A stretch of 64,000 nt of DNA, taken from Streptomyces cyaneogriseus subsp. noncyanogenus. Lineage in GTDB: Bacteria > Actinomycetota > Actinomycetes > Streptomycetales > Streptomycetaceae. Shown in pieces: positions 8,224 to 16,518 of the stretch (position 1 is the stretch's first letter; every line of letters begins with the position of its first letter). Location: positions 1,426,001-1,490,000 of the forward strand of contig NZ_CP010849.1 in the NCBI RefSeq assembly GCF_000931445.1, given 5' to 3'. The notes beneath the pieces are model-generated. The model ran no database searches. It was given only the letters and a program-made list of their open reading frames with translations, and was not told the origin of the DNA. Both the position numbers and the translations under genes were made by a program.

Positions 8224-9640
8224 TAGTGCTTCGTTAGGTTTTGGGCTGTCTGTGGTTGCTTCGGGGGCTGAGCAGGGGGCGACCGCAGGTGGTGCAGGTA
8301 CCGGTCCAGCACCTCAGCAGGTCCTGAAGAACATCGAGGACCTGGTAGAGGGTCAGGCCGGTGTGCGGACTTTTGGGTCCAGCCGCCTGAGGGTGAGGAA
8401 GGCCTGGGCGGCGGAGACGAGGGTGGCGTGATGGTGCCAGCCGCGCCAGGTGCGGCCCTCGAAGTGGTCGAGTCCGAGGCCGTGCTTGAGCTCGTGGTAG
8501 TCGTGCTCGATCCGCCAGCGCATCTTCGCCCACCGCACCAGGTCCGCGACCGGGGTGGTGGCGGGCAGGTTCGATATCCAGTAGCCCGTCGGAGCGTCCT
8601 GGCCCTCGGGCCACTCGGCCAGAAGGGTCCGAGTGGGCAGGACACCGTCCCACCGGTTGCGTCCGCCACCCGCCTCCTGGGCCGCGGCCAGGGACTGCTT
8701 GCCGGCGGGGCGCACGGTCAGGACCGTGAACCGTGAGGTCATCGCGCCTTTGCTGCCCTGCCGCCAGGTCACCTCGGTGAACCGGCCGGCACCGGCCTGC
8801 GTGGCGAGGACAAAGACGGCTCGCGGCGGGGTGCGGTAGCGGGGGAGCGTGGGCGGACCGAGACCGCCGTAGGCGGGCCGGTGCGGCTCGGCATCCTCGG
8901 GGTGGGCGACTTCCTTCCCGGTCAAAGCCAGACCATAGGACAGCCCCAGCTCCTCAAGACCGATACGGAACGGGGTGCTGACCCCGTAGCCGGCATCGGC
9001 GACCACGACCGGCGCCTTCAGCTGCCAGTCGGCGAGCGTATCGAGCAGGCCGAGCGCGAGCCGCCACTTCTCCTGGTGGACGGCATCGTCCGGCACCCCT
9101 GCCCTGCGGCATCGGTCCGGTTCGTCCGTCCACTCGTGCGGCAGATACAACTCCCAGCCCAGCGGACAGGACGCGGTGTCGGTGGCGGCATGGACACTGA
9201 CCGCGACCTGGCAGTTCGCCCGTTTCCCGACCGCTCCGCAGTACTGCCGGGCCACCCCCACCGATGCGGTGCCGCACTTGGGGAACGACACGTCGTCGAC
9301 CACCCACGCCTCGGGCGTGATCACCTCGGACAGCCGCTCGGCGATCCGCCGCCGCACCGGCAGCGGATCCCACGGCGACTGGTTCACGAACTGCTGCAGG
9401 GCCTGCATGTTGCCGTCCGGCAGCCGCTCGGCCATCGGCTGGACCGACTTGCGCCGGCCGTCCAGCATCAGACCCCGCAGATAACACTCGCCCCACCGCC
9501 GCTGATCCCGCCGCGGCAACGAGGCGAACACATCGGCAACGAACTCCGATAACTCACCCCGGAGCCGTTCCACCTCCCCCAACCTCATACCAGGAAGATG
9601 CCCACCACCACGCGAGATCACCCGACGTAACGAAGCACTA
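8224..9640 (-). mobile_element. Intact IS701-family insertion sequence
   Basis: A 1,417-bp element. Terminal inverted repeats read TAGTGCTTCGTTAGGT (left) and, in reverse complement, TAGTGCTTCGTTACGT (right). It is flanked by direct CTAG tetranucleotides at 8220-8223 and 9641-9644, which fits the 4-bp target duplication reported for IS701. It holds one transposase gene reading leftwards. Sharp ends and perfect target duplications point to recent insertion. Confidence 0.9.
8353..9588 (-). CDS. IS701-family transposase
   Basis: A 411-residue DDE transposase. Acidic catalytic positions look intact: first Asp in WVVDDVSFPK, second in VVVADAGYG, Glu in MRWRIEHDYHELK, followed by the family signature GLDHFEGRTWRGWHHH. 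The chosen ATG (9588) begins MRLGEVERLRGEL; a GTG 12 codons upstream (RVISRGG frame) is possible. The gene fills the IS, leaving 130 bp at the left and 52 bp at the right end. It is a full-length reference for the catalytically altered relative at 20914-22140. Confidence 0.93.
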   Translation of the reverse strand: MRLGEVERLRGELSEFVADVFASLPRRDQRRWGECYLRGLMLDGRRKSVQPMAERLPDGNMQALQQFVNQSPWDPLPVRRRIAERLSEVITPEAWVVDDVSFPKCGTASVGVARQYCGAVGKRANCQVAVSVHAATDTASCPLGWELYLPHEWTDEPDRCRRAGVPDDAVHQEKWRLALGLLDTLADWQLKAPVVVADAGYGVSTPFRIGLEELGLSYGLALTGKEVAHPEDAEPHRPAYGGLGPPTLPRYRTPPRAVFVLATQAGAGRFTEVTWRQGSKGAMTSRFTVLTVRPAGKQSLAAAQEAGGGRNRWDGVLPTRTLLAEWPEGQDAPTGYWISNLPATTPVADLVRWAKMRWRIEHDYHELKHGLGLDHFEGRTWRGWHHHATLVSAAQAFLTLRRLDPKVRTPA

Positions 9641-9654
9641 CTAGAGTCCTGGCC

Positions 9655-10602
9655 GTGAGAGATCTCCGCCTGTTGCCCAAGGCCCATCTGCACACCCACC
9701 TGGAGAGCACCGTCCGCGGCGCCACCATCCGCGAGCTGGGGGGCGAACCGCCCGTCCAGGACCGGCCGTTCACCGGTTTCCGGGAGTTCGCCGACCAGCG
9801 GGCCGCGGTGCGGGCGCTGCTGCGCGAACCCGGGCACTTCCGCCGTATCGCCGAGGAGTTCTGCCAGGACGAGGCGGCCCAGGGCGTCCGCTACGCGGAG
9901 GTCACCTTCACCGCGGCGGCCCACGGCGAGCGCCTCGGCGATCTCGCGATGCCGCTGGAAGCGGTGCTGGAGGGGCTGGCCGCCGGCGCGGAGCGGTACG
10001 GCATCCGTACGGGGGTGATCCTCGACCACTCGCGCCGCCGCCCCGCCGAGCGGCTGTGGCGCAGTCTCGAACTGGCCACGCGGTACCCGGAGGTGGTCGC
10101 CATCGGCCTCGCCGGGGACGAGTCCTACCCGGCGGCCCCCTTCGCCGAGGTCCTCGGGGCCGCCCGCGAGGCGGGCGTGCGGCTGGTGCACCACGCCGGG
10201 GAGACGGCCGGTCCCGAAAGCGTCCGGGAAGCCCTGGCGACGGGGCACGCCGAGCGCATCGGCCACGGCATCCGGGTGCTGGAGGATCCGGAGCTGGTCG
10301 CCGAGTTGCGGCGCGCTCGGGTGCCGCTGGAGGTCTGCCCCTTCTCCAACGTCCTGCTCGGGCTGGTGCCGTCGCCGGCGGAGCACCCGCTGCCGCGCCT
10401 GGTCGGGGCCGGGCTGGTGGTCACCCTGAACACCGACGGGGAGACGTCGCTGGCGGCGGAGTACCAGCGTGCCCGCGAGGTCTTCGGGTTCGGTGACGCC
10501 GAGCTGGCCGGCCTGGCCCGCGCCTCGGTCGAGGCCGCCTTCGCCCCCGAAGAGGTGAAGGAGCGGATCGGCGCCGAGATCGACCGGTGGCTGAGCGGGT
10601 GA
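9655..10602 (+). CDS. Adenosine deaminase family protein
   Basis: A 315-residue metal-dependent amidohydrolase of the adenosine/AMP deaminase family, expected to deaminate a purine nucleoside or related adenine compound in the cytosol. The zinc motif HLHTHLE is at residues 11-17, HHAGET at about 180-185, and the end-of-barrel Asp lies in VTLNTDGETSL. Two positions differ from classical Add: HLHTHLE for HLHLHLE, and NTDGE for the usual TDDP, so substrate preference may be altered. The GTG start lies only 10 bp from the IS701 target duplication and has no strong ribosome site, so native expression signals have probably been displaced. It faces the SDR gene convergently. Confidence 0.8.
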   Translation: MRDLRLLPKAHLHTHLESTVRGATIRELGGEPPVQDRPFTGFREFADQRAAVRALLREPGHFRRIAEEFCQDEAAQGVRYAEVTFTAAAHGERLGDLAMPLEAVLEGLAAGAERYGIRTGVILDHSRRRPAERLWRSLELATRYPEVVAIGLAGDESYPAAPFAEVLGAAREAGVRLVHHAGETAGPESVREALATGHAERIGHGIRVLEDPELVAELRRARVPLEVCPFSNVLLGLVPSPAEHPLPRLVGAGLVVTLNTDGETSLAAEYQRAREVFGFGDAELAGLARASVEAAFAPEEVKERIGAEIDRWLSG

Positions 10603-10684
10603 GGAGCGAGGCACCCGCGGGTGCGGGCGGGACCGGCGGGCGGGCTCGCTCCCGGTGCCCCCTACCGCCGGTGGCCGCCGCCGG

Positions 10685-11458
10685 TCACAGTGCGCGCACC
10701 AGGCCTCCGTCGCAGCGCAGCGCGGTCCCGGTGATGTACGAGGCGGGGGCGCCGCACAGGAACGCGGCGGCCGCGGCGAACTCCTCGGGGCGTCCGTAGC
10801 GCCCGGCCGGGATCGAGGCGGCCGACGCCTGTTCCACGTCGGCGACCGTACGGCCGGAGCGTTCGGCGTTGGCGGCGTCGACGGCCGCCGTGCGCTCGGT
10901 GCGGATGCGGCCGGGCAGGAGCAGGTTCACGGTCACGCCGTCCGGGGCGACCTCGGCGGCCAGCGTCTTGAGGTAGCCGGCCAGGGCCGCGCGGCCGAGA
11001 TTGGACAGCGCCAGGTTGGGCAGCGGGGCGGCGATCCCGCTGGAGCCGACCGCCAGGATCCGGCCCCAGCCCCGCTCGCGCATGGCCGGCAGGGCCAGCG
11101 ACACCAGCCGGATGTGCGCGTGCAGCAGCGTGTCGAGCGCCTCGGCGGCAGCGGTGACGTCCACCGCGGAGGCCGGTGCCGGCCGGGGGCCGGGGCCGTT
11201 CAGCACCAGGACGTCCGGGGGGCCGAACGCCGCGACCGCCGCCTCGTACAGCCGCGCCGGGCCGTCCTCGGCGCGCAGGTCGGCCGTGACGCCGACGGCG
11301 CTCGGCAGTTCGGCGGCGATCCGCGCCGCCCGCTCGCCCCGGCGTCCGCACACCACCGTGTCGGCGCCCTCCGCGGCCAGCGCGCGGGCGACGGCCTCGC
11401 CGAGCCCGCCGGTCGACGAGCAGACGAGCGCCGTACGGTTCTGGAGTCCGAGATCCAT
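10685..11458 (-). CDS. Short-chain dehydrogenase/reductase, SNxxR subtype
   Basis: A 257-residue SDR. The nucleotide-binding motif is STGGLGEAVA (about residues 14-23), with DLRAED and LNGPG further on. Where classical SDRs have YxxxK, this protein reads LALSNLGRAAL, so the catalytic Tyr and Lys are not in their usual form. The C-terminal GRYGRPEEFAAAAAFLCG and ITGTALRCDGG are normal. The SN..R variant occurs in a known SDR subgroup, so it may still be an enzyme. The ATG overlaps the stop of the EamA gene (ATGA), so the two are co-translated. It probably belongs to the adjacent biosynthetic island. Confidence 0.8.
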   Translation of the reverse strand: MDLGLQNRTALVCSSTGGLGEAVARALAAEGADTVVCGRRGERAARIAAELPSAVGVTADLRAEDGPARLYEAAVAAFGPPDVLVLNGPGPRPAPASAVDVTAAAEALDTLLHAHIRLVSLALPAMRERGWGRILAVGSSGIAAPLPNLALSNLGRAALAGYLKTLAAEVAPDGVTVNLLLPGRIRTERTAAVDAANAERSGRTVADVEQASAASIPAGRYGRPEEFAAAAAFLCGAPASYITGTALRCDGGLVRAL

Positions 11459-12474
11459 CAGGCCGGCTCCCTCTCGCCTCGGGCGGCCCCGCCGGAAGCG
11501 CGTCCCGGGGCGGTGCGCCGGGCCGGCAGCATGGGGCCGGCGACCGCGAACAGCGCTCCGGCCAGCATGACCAGGGTGCCGGCCATCTGAACGCCGGTGA
11601 AGGACTCCCCCAGGAACACGGTCGAGAAGAACGACCCGAACACCGGGACGGAGAACATCATCACGGTCGCCGACGACGGGCTCACGCTGCGCAGTCCGCG
11701 GTAGTAGAAGAGGTAGGCGACGGCGGTCGGCCCGACGGCGAGGAAGACGACGTTGGCCCAGGCCGTGCCGGAGACCGTCTGCCACTGCGTCTCGGCCATC
11801 CCCGGCACGGCCAGCGCGATCAGCGCGAGGCCGCCCACGCTGGTGCCCCAGGCGGTGGCGCGCAGCGGGTCGATGCCCGCCAGCAGCGACTTCGACAGGA
11901 TGCTGTACGCCGCCCAGCACGCCGCCCCCGCCACGAAGACCAGGTCGCCGGCGAGCCGTGTCGACCCGGCCGGCTGGCCGCCGATCCCCAGGAAGAAGAC
12001 GACCGCTCCGAGCGCGCCCACCGCGAGGCCGGTGATCCTGGTCCAGGACGCCTTCTCCCGGCGCAGCAGGATCAGGCTGGCGGTGGTCAGGACCGGGCTC
12101 AGGACGGGCACGATGACGCTGCCGTCGAGCGAGGGCGCGAGCGAGAGCCCCCAGAAGAAGAAGATGTTGTAGCCGGTCACGCCGAGCAGTCCGGCCAGAC
12201 CCGCCCGGACGGCGGCGGCGGTGCCGATCGGCCGCGAACGGCGGCGCAGCAGCACGGCGAGGAGGATCAGCAGCAGGCCGCCGCCGCCGAAGCGGAGGGC
12301 CGCGGCGACCTCGTGCGGCATCTCGCCCACGACCACCTTGGAGCTGGCGAAGGCGCTGCCGAACATCACCATGGTGACGAGCAGGTTCAGATACGGCAGG
12401 GCGGCGGAGCGCCCTGGCGGTGTCGCGGCGGCCAACTCCCCCGTCCCCCGGTCCTGTTGCCGTGTCGATTCCAT
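11458..12474 (-). CDS. EamA-type (DMT) exporter
   Basis: A 338-residue drug/metabolite transporter with ten hydrophobic segments and two EamA repeats (NLLVTMVMFGSAFASSK and DLVFVAGAACWAAYSILSK start the halves). ATG 12474 follows an AAGG ribosome site; GTG 12483 is an alternative. It is coupled to the SDR gene by a one-base ATGA overlap, and sits downstream of the PP-loop gene on the same strand. Exporting the island's product is the simplest role, but DMT proteins also move amino acids and purines. Confidence 0.85.
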   Translation of the reverse strand: MESTRQQDRGTGELAAATPPGRSAALPYLNLLVTMVMFGSAFASSKVVVGEMPHEVAAALRFGGGGLLLILLAVLLRRRSRPIGTAAAVRAGLAGLLGVTGYNIFFFWGLSLAPSLDGSVIVPVLSPVLTTASLILLRREKASWTRITGLAVGALGAVVFFLGIGGQPAGSTRLAGDLVFVAGAACWAAYSILSKSLLAGIDPLRATAWGTSVGGLALIALAVPGMAETQWQTVSGTAWANVVFLAVGPTAVAYLFYYRGLRSVSPSSATVMMFSVPVFGSFFSTVFLGESFTGVQMAGTLVMLAGALFAVAGPMLPARRTAPGRASGGAARGEREPA

Positions 12475-12669
12475 AAAACACACCTTAATGAGATCGCTTG
12501 ATCGTGTGAGGGACCCGGACGTCCGCGCCAGACAGCGGACCGGCCTCCGCGGGCCGCGGCGCGGTCGGGCCGCGGCGGGCGGCCCGGGCGGGACGGCCCG
12601 GCCGGGGCCCGTCGCGAACGTCCCGCCCGTCCCGCCCGCACACCTCGAAAGAGGTGCCGCCGAGAGGCC

Positions 12670-14142
12670 CTAACGCCCGGCGACCCGGTCGAGCACCTCC
12701 TCGCCCTCGGGGGAGCGCTTCACGCGGATGATCTTCTTGTGCGGGTCGCTGTCCATGACGAGCGGCAGGACGCCCACCTGGGTGCCGAGCTCCGCCGACG
12801 GCGACCACAGCGGACCGTCGTACAGGGCCTGGAGGTCGGTCACGCTCAGGCCGCTGATCCGCTCCAGGCGGGCGCCGACGCCCTCGTCCGGGCCGCCGGC
12901 GAGCAGCGCCCTGATGCGCTCCTCGTCCATCAGCAGCTCGGGGTGCTCGGCGGCGAGGTAGTCGTGCAGATGGGCGGCACGCCCCGCGAAGGGCGAGTAC
13001 ACCATGCAGACCAACTGCTCGGTGCTGACGCCGAAGGCGACCTCGCCGTACTCGGTCGCCGCCGCGCGCATCGCCTCGACGCCCTCCTCGGTGGCGTAGC
13101 GGCGCTCCATCTCCTCGACGAGGTGGTCCGGGAAGTGCTTGCGGCGCATCAGCTCGAGTGCGAAGTCGACGTACTGGGCGATGCCCTCCCGGTAGGTGCG
13201 CCGGTACACGTACTCGGTGCGCAGCCCGCGCAGGTGGGCCATCAGGGCGGGATTGGCGCAGTCGGACTCGGTGAAGTTGAACGCGATCTCGTCGAACACG
13301 AAGCCCAGGAAATCGGTGAGCAGACGCCAGTGCGCGCCCGAGGCGTAGCTGGTGTAGTCGTAGATCGAGAAGAACTCCAGGGCGGTGGGGATGTCCGAGG
13401 TGACCCCGCGCTCCTTGACGCGCTCCACGTTGCCGGTGCCGTGGATCTCGGCGAAGTACGCCTGGGCGAGGCCGTCGAGGGTCTCCAGCGTGCCCTGGAA
13501 TCCCTTGCGGGCGTCGGCGGGCTTCTGGCCCGCGCCCCGGGCCAGGCGCCGGATCCACAGGGCGTAGTCGCGCTGCTCCTGCGGGGAGTCGCCGGTGATG
13601 ATCAGGTCGACGCCGCCGCCGTGCCGGGCGGCCACGCCGAAGGAGTCGGCCACGTTGAGGTTGCAGGCGTTGCAGAAGGTGGCCCGGCCGTCGCCGTACG
13701 AGCGGTGCCCGGACATCAGCATGTCGACGCGGTTGAAGGCGATGAGCCGGTGCGGCATGGGGCGGTCCCGGTCGAAGGGCCGGACCTGGTCGCGCTCCAC
13801 CAGGAACAGCTCGACGTCCGGGTCGTCGTACAGCCCGAGCGCGGCGTAGCTCCGGTCGATGTTCAGCATCACCTGGTAGGGCATTCCGCCGTGGCGCATG
13901 GTCACCACGCGCAACCGGAAGGTCTCGCCGTGCCGTTCGGCCAGGGCCAGGTGGACCGCGCGCACGAAAGCGACGGCGTAGGCGCTGTCCTTGCCGCCGC
14001 CGTAGGCGACCATCACCGTGTTCTGCCGGAGGTCGTCCTTCTTCGGCAGGGCGTTGTAGAGCTTGGTGGCGCACTCCTGGACCGCCGGCACGTCCCGCTC
14101 GGGGAGCGCCTTTCGCAGGTCGTTCAGTATTGCCGTACGCAT
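12670..14142 (-). CDS. PP-loop ATP pyrophosphatase with CxxC motif
   Basis: A 490-residue PP-loop (adenine nucleotide alpha-hydrolase) protein. The ATP-binding motif is GGGKDS at residues 48-53, against the usual SGGxDS. ATFCNACNLN places Cys157 and Cys160 in a CxxC pair, as in enzymes that handle sulfur or bind a metal or Fe-S cluster. Such enzymes adenylate a carbonyl or carboxyl group before adding nitrogen or sulfur; TtcA, QueC, the YcfA protein of 6-thioguanine synthesis and CtaC of closthioamide are mechanistic analogues, not claimed homologues. ATG 14142 has GGAAGGA upstream and is preferred over ATG 14166. It is transcribed divergently from the aldolase operon. The exact substrate is unknown. 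Confidence 0.7.
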   Translation of the reverse strand: MRTAILNDLRKALPERDVPAVQECATKLYNALPKKDDLRQNTVMVAYGGGKDSAYAVAFVRAVHLALAERHGETFRLRVVTMRHGGMPYQVMLNIDRSYAALGLYDDPDVELFLVERDQVRPFDRDRPMPHRLIAFNRVDMLMSGHRSYGDGRATFCNACNLNVADSFGVAARHGGGVDLIITGDSPQEQRDYALWIRRLARGAGQKPADARKGFQGTLETLDGLAQAYFAEIHGTGNVERVKERGVTSDIPTALEFFSIYDYTSYASGAHWRLLTDFLGFVFDEIAFNFTESDCANPALMAHLRGLRTEYVYRRTYREGIAQYVDFALELMRRKHFPDHLVEEMERRYATEEGVEAMRAAATEYGEVAFGVSTEQLVCMVYSPFAGRAAHLHDYLAAEHPELLMDEERIRALLAGGPDEGVGARLERISGLSVTDLQALYDGPLWSPSAELGTQVGVLPLVMDSDPHKKIIRVKRSPEGEEVLDRVAGR

Positions 14143-14569
14143 CGATATCCTTCCTGGATCCGTCAAGGCATCTGCCCGTCAGTGACCCAAACATCTCGAA
14201 TTCCCTTTCCCAAGCCCCTCGGGGAAGATCTGTCAGGTCTGCCCGAAAGTAGGCCCCGGGGCGCCGGGAGTGGCGGGCCCGAGAATCTGTCAGGTCAGGG
14301 CGGGTCTCGGTCGGTAAGGCGCTGAACTGGGCGGATGGGCTTTCAGGGGCTTTGTTTCGGCGCCCTGCGCGGGGGGTGAATCGGACATGACGCACGGGGG
14401 TGTGTTGACCCTTCGAGGAAGCCCGTGCTTTGTTTCTGCTCGCCGCAACGGCTACCGACAGCTCCGGCACGTCCAGGAATTCCCGGACCGTTTTCCGTAG
14501 AGCAGCGCCGAGCAGTTCCCGCGCATGTCGGACGAAATCCCCTGACCCTCTGAGCTTTCTAGGACGGGT
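14143..14569. promoter_or_regulatory. Divergent promoter region with repeated 12-bp motif
   Basis: A 427-bp non-coding region between the PP-loop gene and the aldolase operon. ATCTGTCAGGTC occurs twice in the same orientation, at 14228-14239 and 14285-14296, 57 bp apart. This is a candidate site for a pathway regulator. No clear sigma-70-type promoter was found. The sequence is less GC-rich than flanking genes towards the operon side (14400-14560). Confidence 0.45.
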
Positions 14570-15583
14570 ATGTCTGCTACACACACCCCGCTGTCTGAGA
14601 GGCCGAAGGCCGAGATTCTCGACGCGACGCTGCGCGACGGCTCGTACGCCGTCGACTTCCAGCTCGACGAAAAGTTCGTGACGGAGCTCCTCAGCCGTCT
14701 CGACGACACTCCGATCCAGAAGATCGAAATAGGTCACGGCATCGGGTTCGAGGCGGAGCGGGCCGGTATCAAGCCCTGCAACATCGACCTGGAGCGGTGG
14801 TGCGAGATCGCCGGCACGGAGGTGACGAAGTCCTCCTGGGGCATGTTCGCCCAGCCCGAGTTCAGCCGGCTGTCGACCCTGGAGGAACTGGTCGGCCGGG
14901 GCATGTCGTTCGTGCGGATCGGCATGGAGGCCGAGCGCGTCCGGGAGCACCTGGACTACATCCGGCGCGCCACCGAGATCTGCGGTGAGGTCTATCTGAA
15001 CCTGATGAAGACCAGCGCCACCCCGGCCGGCGACCTGCTGCCGCTGCTCGACGGCGTCACCACCGACATCGCCGGTCTGTACGTGGTCGACTCCTACGGC
15101 TCGATGCTCCCCGACGACGTGCGCGGCTATGTGACCGCCGTCAAGGACGCCTTCCCGGTCGTCGGGTTCCACGGCCACGACAACCTGGGCCTGGCCAACG
15201 TGAACAGCATCGCGGCGATCGAGGCGGGCGCGACGATCGTGGACGGCTGCCTCAACGGGATCGGCCGCGGCTCCGGCAACGCGGAGACGGAGTCGCTGGC
15301 CGGGATCATCAGCCGGACCGAGGGCGACCGGTTCGACTACAAGGAACTCGCCCGGCTCGCGGAGTTCTGCCGCAGCAGCATGCAGGTCATCCCGGAGGAC
15401 CGGAACCTGCATGTGCTCGGCGGCGTGATCGGAATCCACTCCGGATACTTCCCGCTCATCGAGGAGCTGTCCGCCGAGGTCGGCGTCGACACCGCCCGCC
15501 TGATGCAGACGGCCGCCGATCTCGCCGAGCACAGCGTCGGCAAGGACGACATCCGGGCCGCCGCCCGGCAGCTCGCCCGATAA
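14570..15583 (+). CDS. DRE-TIM aldolase (4-hydroxy-2-oxovalerate aldolase-like)
   Basis: A 337-residue HMGL-like/DRE-TIM metalloenzyme. Catalytic signature DATLRDG is at about residues 21-27, and metal-binding GFHGHDN at about 199-205. The family cleaves or makes C-C bonds next to a 2-oxo acid; the closest match by eye is 4-hydroxy-2-oxovalerate aldolase (MhpE/DmpG), which interconverts a 4-hydroxy-2-oxo acid with pyruvate plus an aldehyde. The usual partner, an acylating aldehyde dehydrogenase, is absent, so the aldehyde may come from or go elsewhere. It is the first gene of the rightward run; the next gene starts 64 bp downstream and is also related to meta-cleavage-type enzymes. Confidence 0.8.
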   Translation: MSATHTPLSERPKAEILDATLRDGSYAVDFQLDEKFVTELLSRLDDTPIQKIEIGHGIGFEAERAGIKPCNIDLERWCEIAGTEVTKSSWGMFAQPEFSRLSTLEELVGRGMSFVRIGMEAERVREHLDYIRRATEICGEVYLNLMKTSATPAGDLLPLLDGVTTDIAGLYVVDSYGSMLPDDVRGYVTAVKDAFPVVGFHGHDNLGLANVNSIAAIEAGATIVDGCLNGIGRGSGNAETESLAGIISRTEGDRFDYKELARLAEFCRSSMQVIPEDRNLHVLGGVIGIHSGYFPLIEELSAEVGVDTARLMQTAADLAEHSVGKDDIRAAARQLAR

Positions 15584-15647
15584 GCGGCGCCGCACGGCGG
15601 ATCACCGCGCTCTCACTGACATTCGAAGCGGGACATGGAGGAACACG

Positions 15648-16484
15648 GTGCGACTGGCACGGTTCACACAGGACGACGGATACCGGCTCTTCGCGGGCGA
15701 CGCCGGCGGGTGGGTGCCGGTGAGCGGCATCGACGGGTTCGAGCACGTCCGTCGGCTCACCGACCTGCTCGGCACGGCCCGCCGGCGGGAGCTGGCCGAG
15801 CGGCTGGCCGGGCTGCCGGGCGGACGGCGCACGGAGCTGCCGCTGACGGAGGCGGCGACCGTCGCCGACGGCGGTGACATCTGGGGCGCCGGCCTGAACT
15901 ACCGCGGGCACGCGGGCGACCTGGAGACCCGGCAGCCGGCCTCGGGCCCCGGCTCGTACCTGCGCCCCCGCACCTGCCTCATCGGCAACGGCGGCCACAT
16001 CGAGCTGCCGTCCCAGAGCAAGCGGGTCACCGCGGAGGCGGAGCTGGGCCTCGTCATCGGCACCGAGTGCAAGAACGTCGGGCGCGAGGAGTGGCGGGAG
16101 GTGGTGGCCGGTGTCACCACGGTGCTCGACATGACCGCGGAGGACGTGATCCGCGAGAACCCCCGCTACATCCCGTGGGCCAAGGGATTCGACACGTTCT
16201 GCAGCATCGGCCCGCAGCTCGTGACCCTCGACGAGTTCAGCGACGACCAGCTCGCCTCGCTGCGTGTCTCCACCGTGCGCAACGCCGAGGTCGTCGCCTC
16301 CGCGCCGGTGTCGGAGATGAAGTACGACCTGGGCTATCTGGTCGAGTACTTCACGGCCGGCCGCACCCTGGCTCCGGGCACCGTCATCTGCACGGGCACC
16401 CCGGGCGCCGCCGTGATCAGCCCCGGGGACTCCATCACCGCGGTGGTCGAGGGCGTGGGCACGCTCGCCCACACCGTGAAGTGA
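15648..16484 (+). CDS. Fumarylacetoacetase (FAH) family hydrolase/hydratase
   Basis: A 278-residue FAH-superfamily enzyme. The metal ligands show in EAELGLVIG (Glu-x-Glu) and in VTTVLDMTAED (Asp), with the C-terminal CTGTPGAA loop. Members hydrolyse, decarboxylate, hydrate or tautomerise 2-oxo (enol) acids, the same compound class made by the preceding aldolase; MhpD and MhpE form a similar pair in aromatic breakdown. The GTG start has GGAGGA 7 bases upstream. The next gene starts 34 bp later. Which reaction it does here cannot be read from sequence. Confidence 0.8.
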   Translation: MRLARFTQDDGYRLFAGDAGGWVPVSGIDGFEHVRRLTDLLGTARRRELAERLAGLPGGRRTELPLTEAATVADGGDIWGAGLNYRGHAGDLETRQPASGPGSYLRPRTCLIGNGGHIELPSQSKRVTAEAELGLVIGTECKNVGREEWREVVAGVTTVLDMTAEDVIRENPRYIPWAKGFDTFCSIGPQLVTLDEFSDDQLASLRVSTVRNAEVVASAPVSEMKYDLGYLVEYFTAGRTLAPGTVICTGTPGAAVISPGDSITAVVEGVGTLAHTVK

Positions 16485-16518
16485 ACCGAGACGCCTGAAC
16501 GGCAAAGGACGCAACCAC

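Noticed and set aside
12485..15595. 1,036-codon open frame on the minus strand
   Set aside because: It crosses two real genes and their divergent promoter; composition is arginine/proline-rich with no domain. High GC keeps antisense frames open.
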